This document shows, one piece after another, positions 60,762 to 64,000 of a DNA stretch of 64,000 bases. The notes under the pieces were generated by a model. That model saw nothing but the letters and a program-made list of their open reading frames with translations. It was not told the DNA's origin and did not search any database. Position 1 is the first letter of the stretch, and the number at the start of each line of letters is the position of its first letter. Origin of the DNA: JAPWJZ01 sp966211335. GTDB lineage: Bacteria > Pseudomonadota > Alphaproteobacteria > Micavibrionales > UBA2020. Both the position numbers and the translations under genes were made by a program. The stretch covers positions 1,178,001 to 1,242,000 of the forward strand of contig CBIHNF010000001.1 of assembly GCA_966211335.1 (NCBI GenBank). The letters are read 5' to 3'.

Positions 60762-61850
60762 TTACTTCGCGCAGCCGCAATCCGGCTTCTTCGCCGGGGC
60801 GGGTTTGCGTTTCTGTTGCGTCGCAACGACGGTGCGGACGGTCTCTTTCGTTTCCACAACCGGGAAGAGGTTGAGCGTCACGTTGCCGTTGGCGGGCGCT
60901 TGTTGTACCGGCTGGGCCGGTGCAACGGGGGCAGCTTCGCGGCGCTTGAAGGATTTGGCGCCGAAGATGTTCATGACCGAATCCGGTTGCGCGTCACCGT
61001 TCTGCTCGATGTAGGTGTTGATGCGCTCGACAGCTGCGTCCATCGCGGGTTTCGCGTATTTCGGCAGGGCTTTCACGAGCATTTCGATCGCGAAGGTTTC
61101 CTTGTTGATGTCGCCGTCAGCGCGGTTCCACACTTCAAAAGCGGATTTCACGGCTGCGCACTGCTCGACGTATTCGGTGCGCTGGTTGCCGCCGCCGATG
61201 CCGATGCCGGTGTTGCCGAAGAAGTTGACCGCACCGCTCCAGCCGAGGACGGCAAGGCAGTTGTCAACCGAGCCCGACAGGTTCGGCGCGTTGGTGCCGA
61301 CGAAGGAGCGGAAGCTGTTGACGGTCGATTGCTGCGGGGCAACGTTGATCGGGCCGGTAGCGGCGGTGTTGGCGTTGGTGCTGGTGACGGGGCCGGTTGA
61401 GGCGGTATTGGCATTGGTGTTCGTGCCGGTCACGGTGTTGGTGCTGGTGTTCGTACCAGTCACCGTGTTGGTGTTCGTGCCGGTGACGGTGCCGTTGACG
61501 GAGCCGTTGACAGCCGATGCGCCGGCGTTAGACGTTGCAATGCCGGTGCCGACGCCAACACCGATGCCGGTGCCGTTCGCGGTCTGCTGCTGGCCCTGGC
61601 CCTGGTTCTGGCCTTGACCTTGAATTTGTCCCTGGCCTTGGTTTTGGCCCTGGTTTTGGCCCTGGCCCATGTTGATGGGCTGCGGAGCGGGCGTGGGCGT
61701 CGGGGTCGGAGCGGGCGTGTGGTTGCAGGGGCCGCTCGAGCAGCCGTTGTGCACGGGATCATTCGCGGTGCCGGTGCCTTCCGCGTAAGCCGCGCCGCCG
61801 GACAGGACGAGTGCAGTGGACAGTGCCAGTGTTTTGAAAAGTTTCTTCAT
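60762..61850 (-). CDS. Exported low-complexity protein with GQGQNQ repeats, 362 aa
   Basis: A signal peptide (MKKLFKTLALSTALVLSGGAAYA) is followed by a Pro/Thr stretch (TPAPTPTPTPAPQP) and a Gly/Gln/Asn repeat (GQNQGQNQGQ type, residues about 62-88). A long Thr/Asn/Gly repeat (TVTGTNTNTV type) comes next, then an ordered domain from about 170 to 285 with SVDNCLAVLGWSG, QCAAVKSAFEVWNR and ALPKYAKPAMDAAVERINTYI. The end is basic and carries CGCAK. GAGGGT precedes the ATG. Low-complexity Q/N/G-rich exported regions suggest an amyloid-like or extended envelope-spanning role, but no function is known. Confidence 0.8.
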   Translation of the reverse strand: MKKLFKTLALSTALVLSGGAAYAEGTGTANDPVHNGCSSGPCNHTPAPTPTPTPAPQPINMGQGQNQGQNQGQGQIQGQGQNQGQGQQQTANGTGIGVGVGTGIATSNAGASAVNGSVNGTVTGTNTNTVTGTNTSTNTVTGTNTNANTASTGPVTSTNANTAATGPINVAPQQSTVNSFRSFVGTNAPNLSGSVDNCLAVLGWSGAVNFFGNTGIGIGGGNQRTEYVEQCAAVKSAFEVWNRADGDINKETFAIEMLVKALPKYAKPAMDAAVERINTYIEQNGDAQPDSVMNIFGAKSFKRREAAPVAPAQPVQQAPANGNVTLNLFPVVETKETVRTVVATQQKRKPAPAKKPDCGCAK

Positions 61851-61925
61851 TATGTAGACCCTCGATTTTTTGTGGCGCAGGACTCGGGATGGAGTGAAGC
61901 GCGCCGTTTTTTAAAGTTGGGCGAA

Positions 61926-61952
61926 GTTATACCCGCGAGTGAAATATGTCAA
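61926..61952 (-). promoter_or_regulatory. Promoter of the GQGQNQ/lipoprotein operon
   Basis: On the minus strand, a perfect TTGACA (61952-61947) and TATAAC (61931-61926) with a 15-bp spacer. A TAACTT at 17 bp is an alternative -10. It gives a leader of about 70 nt before the ATG at 61850. Confidence 0.45.
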
Positions 61953-61974
61953 CGAAAGAATTCCATAATTTTAA

Positions 61975-62003
61975 TTGCTTATTTCAAGAAGAACGATTAT
62001 CTT
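61975..62003 (+). promoter_or_regulatory. Promoter of the 440-aa membrane protein
   Basis: TTGCTT (61975-61980), a 17-bp spacer and TATCTT (61998-62003), with an expected transcription start near 62010. It is divergent from the minus-strand promoter about 25 bp away, so a shared regulator is possible. Confidence 0.45.
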
Positions 62004-62030
62004 CCCGTTTGCAATGTATTCAGGTGGAAA

Positions 62031-63353
62031 ATGTCAACAATTTCAATGCCGCAACAAATGATACCCCAAACCCCGGACGACGAGTCGGATGTTGCAGCGC
62101 GTCAAAAACGCAAGCGGCTGCTGAGTTTCATCTTCAATAAAGTCGCAGACTCCGTCGGCCGTGCCGCGGTCACCAATACGCTGAAAATCGCCGCCATCTC
62201 CGCCGTTGCTGGTATCGGTGCGTCGAGCTTTGTCACCATCGGCACGGCGGCGGCGGCCTCGGCTGCGGGCTCCGCCCTCTATGTCTATGCCAAGGAAACC
62301 GCGCTGGAATGGCGCCAGGCAAAACGTGAAGAGCGCAGCATGCGCTGGTGGGATGCAGATCGTTCCCGCAAAGTCAAAATCGCCCTGCTGACCGGCGCTG
62401 CCGGCGGTGCCTTCGGTGCGTGGGTTGCCGGCACGGATACCTTCAAGGCCGGCGCGGAAGTCGTGAAAGAATACGGCGGCAAAATCTTCGGCTTCTTCAT
62501 CGGCTCCGCCCATGCTGCAACGCTGCCGGCAGATGCACTGGTGCCTGCGGCGGCACTGACGCCGTCCCTTTCCATCGAACATGCGGTGCCGATTGTTTCC
62601 GCCGATAAGCCGGTCACCACGCTCGGCCGCCTCTGGGGCATGGCGATGAAATCGAACGACGCGCATGGCAAGTTTATGGCGACGCTGCTGAAGGCCGATC
62701 CTGACAACATGAATTCCGTCTCCCCGCAGTTCCTCAAAGACCGCGCGCATGAAGTGCTGCGCCTGAAAGACATTCCGTGGCAGGACCGCCTGAACATGGC
62801 GCATGAGCTGGCGGAAGAAGCGAAAAACCGTGGCAACCATCAGGCCGTGCAATTCCTCAAAGACCTCGCGAAGCTGGAACATGTGAAGCCGCAATTCAAT
62901 GCAGCACATGTTGTCCACGCCGCAGCGCCGGTGCAGGCCGTGACGGAAGTCATCGCGCCGCCGCCCGAAGCGCTGGAAGCAATCGCGCCGATCGATGTGT
63001 CGTCGCTGAAAGTCGTGCCGGTCGAAATCGCTGATCTGCCGCCGATTGCCGCCATTGCGCCGGTCACGCCGGTCTTTGCGGAAGCCGCCACCTGCACCCT
63101 CGCAGCGCCCGATGACCTCGGCGCGCGCGGCGTTGCCTGCGTCGTCAACAAGGCGGTCATGCAGCCCGGCGATTACATCGGTTTCGTGGCAGCGGAAGAT
63201 GCGGGCCTGAAAGCCGTGACGCCGCTGGTTGCGGGCTCCAGCAGCCTTCCGACCGAAACCTTCCTGCATGAGCGTATCGTGGCGGATGGCGTTTCCAAGG
63301 TCGAAGCCCTGCGCGGCGCGGCTAAAGCCATCGCCGCGACGCCGATTAGGTAG
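62031..63353 (+). CDS. Membrane-associated protein of unknown function, 440 aa
   Basis: Not recognised. The N-terminus is polar (MSTISMPQQMIPQTPDDES), then a basic stretch and two hydrophobic helices (AISAVAGIGASSFVTIGTAAAASAAGSALYVYA and KIALLTGAAGGAFGAWVAG). A long, mostly helical middle has LAEEAKNRGNHQAVQFLKDLAKLEH. The Ala/Pro/Val-rich C-terminal half contains two Cys (AATCTLAAP, RGVACVVNK). AGGTGG precedes the chosen ATG by only 3 bp, so the start is uncertain; ATG 62046 is an alternative. The frame continues upstream to 61614, but there it runs through the opposite-strand gene and is rejected. Confidence 0.65.
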   Translation: MSTISMPQQMIPQTPDDESDVAARQKRKRLLSFIFNKVADSVGRAAVTNTLKIAAISAVAGIGASSFVTIGTAAAASAAGSALYVYAKETALEWRQAKREERSMRWWDADRSRKVKIALLTGAAGGAFGAWVAGTDTFKAGAEVVKEYGGKIFGFFIGSAHAATLPADALVPAAALTPSLSIEHAVPIVSADKPVTTLGRLWGMAMKSNDAHGKFMATLLKADPDNMNSVSPQFLKDRAHEVLRLKDIPWQDRLNMAHELAEEAKNRGNHQAVQFLKDLAKLEHVKPQFNAAHVVHAAAPVQAVTEVIAPPPEALEAIAPIDVSSLKVVPVEIADLPPIAAIAPVTPVFAEAATCTLAAPDDLGARGVACVVNKAVMQPGDYIGFVAAEDAGLKAVTPLVAGSSSLPTETFLHERIVADGVSKVEALRGAAKAIAATPIR

Positions 63354-63470
63354 GCTAACCCGCTGATTACAAGGCGTTAATTTTTAATGAACTAAATACC
63401 CTCCGGTGCATTGGAAAGGCAGGCAAACGATACTGTCTGCCGTTCATTTTCAACCATCAGGAGATACCCC
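63354..63470. other. Intergenic region upstream of the DUF883-like gene
   Basis: 117 bp. A GGCAG...CTGCC inverted repeat lies near 63416-63440. No promoter is convincing. A CAGGAG ribosome site precedes the ATG at 63471. Confidence 0.3.
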
Positions 63471-63776
63471 ATGGCCAACCAGGACAACCATTACAAGCAG
63501 AACAAAGCGCAGGTACAAAACCAGGTCCGTTCGCTGAAAGACCACGCGACGAGCGAACTGAACAACGTGCGCGACGATGCCGCCAAATGGGCCGGCAACC
63601 TGCAGGATAAAGCTGCCGACTATGCTGAAACCGCGAAAGAATATGCGGGCCAGGCCGGCAAGCAGCTGGATGTTTCCAAGAAAATGCTGAGCCGCAAGGT
63701 CAGCAACGACCCCTTGAGCGCGCTGCTCGTCGCGGGTGTTGCCGGCCTCGTGCTTGGCATGTTCCTGAAGAAGTAA
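63471..63776 (+). CDS. DUF883-like (ElaB/YqjD type) membrane-anchored protein
   Basis: A 101-aa protein: a polar, Gln/Asn-rich N-terminus, an amphipathic helix with repeated Ala/Lys/Asp (NVRDDAAKWAGNLQDKAADY), and one C-terminal transmembrane helix with small-residue spacing (ALLVAGVAGLVLGMFLKK). This is the ElaB/YqjD layout, tail-anchored inner-membrane proteins linked to ribosome binding in stationary phase in E. coli. Family assignment rests on this layout. CAGGAG supports the ATG at 63471; upstream in-frame 63411 is not used. The next gene starts 9 bp later. Confidence 0.78.
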   Translation: MANQDNHYKQNKAQVQNQVRSLKDHATSELNNVRDDAAKWAGNLQDKAADYAETAKEYAGQAGKQLDVSKKMLSRKVSNDPLSALLVAGVAGLVLGMFLKK

Positions 63777-63785
63777 GGATTGCCA

Positions 63786-64000
63786 ATGACTGATATTTTA
63801 ATCAGTCAGGGCATGCAAACGACGCGGGCGGCTCTGTCGCCCGCGTCGTCGCTTGCCGCCAAAAAGCGTGCGCGTGAAAAGCGCATGTACCAGACGGCCG
63901 AAGGCCTGAAGGACGAAGACGAATTCGGTGACATGCTGATCAACGCACTCACCAGCTACCGCCCGATCGAGGCGGCGGCGCAGGTCGCCGAAACCGACCA
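63786..64000 (+). CDS. Unknown protein, 3' truncated by window
   Basis: A frame open from the ATG at 63786 to the window end (71 complete codons). AAGGAT lies upstream within the stop region of the DUF883-like gene, so the two are co-transcribed. The visible part begins MTDILISQGMQTTRAALSP, then a basic segment (LAAKKRAREKRMYQTAEG) and an acidic helix (DEDEFGDMLINALTSYRP). No family assigned; in other genomes genes after DUF883 often encode further membrane proteins. Confidence 0.6.
   Translation, partial: MTDILISQGMQTTRAALSPASSLAAKKRAREKRMYQTAEGLKDEDEFGDMLINALTSYRPIEAAAQVAETD
63787..63808. promoter_or_regulatory. Perfect inverted repeat over the start of the last gene
   Basis: TGACTGAT (63787-63794) and ATCAGTCA (63801-63808) with a 6-base spacer. 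As RNA, an 8-bp hairpin would begin at the second base of the start codon, which could limit translation initiation. Confidence 0.5.

Noticed and set aside
61614..62030. Upstream extension of the 440-aa membrane protein
   Set aside because: It runs antisense through the GQGQNQ gene and its promoter region. The ATG at 62031 follows a promoter and an AGGTGG site.

Overview
The window reads as chromosomal DNA of an alphaproteobacterium. It is GC-rich, densely packed and uses ATGA-type start/stop overlaps. It carries an NdvB/ChvB-type cyclic glucan synthase, an alphaproteobacterial-looking CspA, RTX proteins of the type common in that class, and a CCA-encoding tRNA-Asn. I cannot name the genus; an uncultivated rhodospirillum-like or micavibrio-like lineage would fit, but that is inference. 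I see no insertion sequences, prophage, plasmid genes or CRISPR array.

Layout. (1) 1-9559: a tight operon for the aerobic 3-hydroxyanthranilate branch of tryptophan/kynurenine catabolism (2-aminomuconate semialdehyde dehydrogenase, RidA-type deaminase, 3-hydroxyanthranilate dioxygenase, ACMS decarboxylase, a cyclase-family formamidase candidate, kynureninase, kynurenine monooxygenase). Two polymer-degrading enzymes, a secreted CE1/PHB-depolymerase-like esterase and a GH3 glucosidase, are appended to it by start/stop overlaps. (2) 9630-12541: nitronate monooxygenase and recQ; recQ has a strong promoter placed so that its mRNA should be leaderless. (3) 12673-30005: two giant RTX proteins (1769 and 2557 aa) flank a minus-strand TPR/glycosyltransferase-HAD group and an exported HEFTH putative metallopeptidase. 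No type I secretion genes are in the window. The larger RTX protein contains a higher-order duplication of five repeat units. (4) 30129-37318: an assortment of SDR, YaiI, MuiA-like, small membrane proteins, ArsC-like, CspA with a long leader, and an M3 peptidase. (5) 37515-47191: rfbA followed by a 2911-aa cyclic beta-1,2-glucan synthase. (6) 47210-56236: small stress-type proteins, a GH5-like glycosidase, DUF72, an HU-like protein, pyroglutamyl peptidase, a DUF4166/TIGR01777 pair and DUF2252. (7) 56305-58818: an unrecognised protein with seven 57-residue repeats centred on a KTLNGYGW core, with a His/Asp-rich tail. (8) 58986-64000: tRNA-Asn, a lipid kinase, two exported proteins of unknown function transcribed divergently from a membrane protein, and a DUF883-like gene followed by a gene cut by the window end.

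The kynurenine operon converts formylkynurenine to 4-oxalocrotonate-level intermediates. The first step (tryptophan dioxygenase) and the last steps would lie outside the window. The RTX, NdvB, RfbA, TPR-glycosyltransferase and glycosidase genes share a cell-surface or polysaccharide theme. The strongest candidates for something undescribed are the 57-residue repeat protein, the RTX pair with its super-repeat, the cyclase-type formamidase, and the coupling of tryptophan catabolism to polymer hydrolases.
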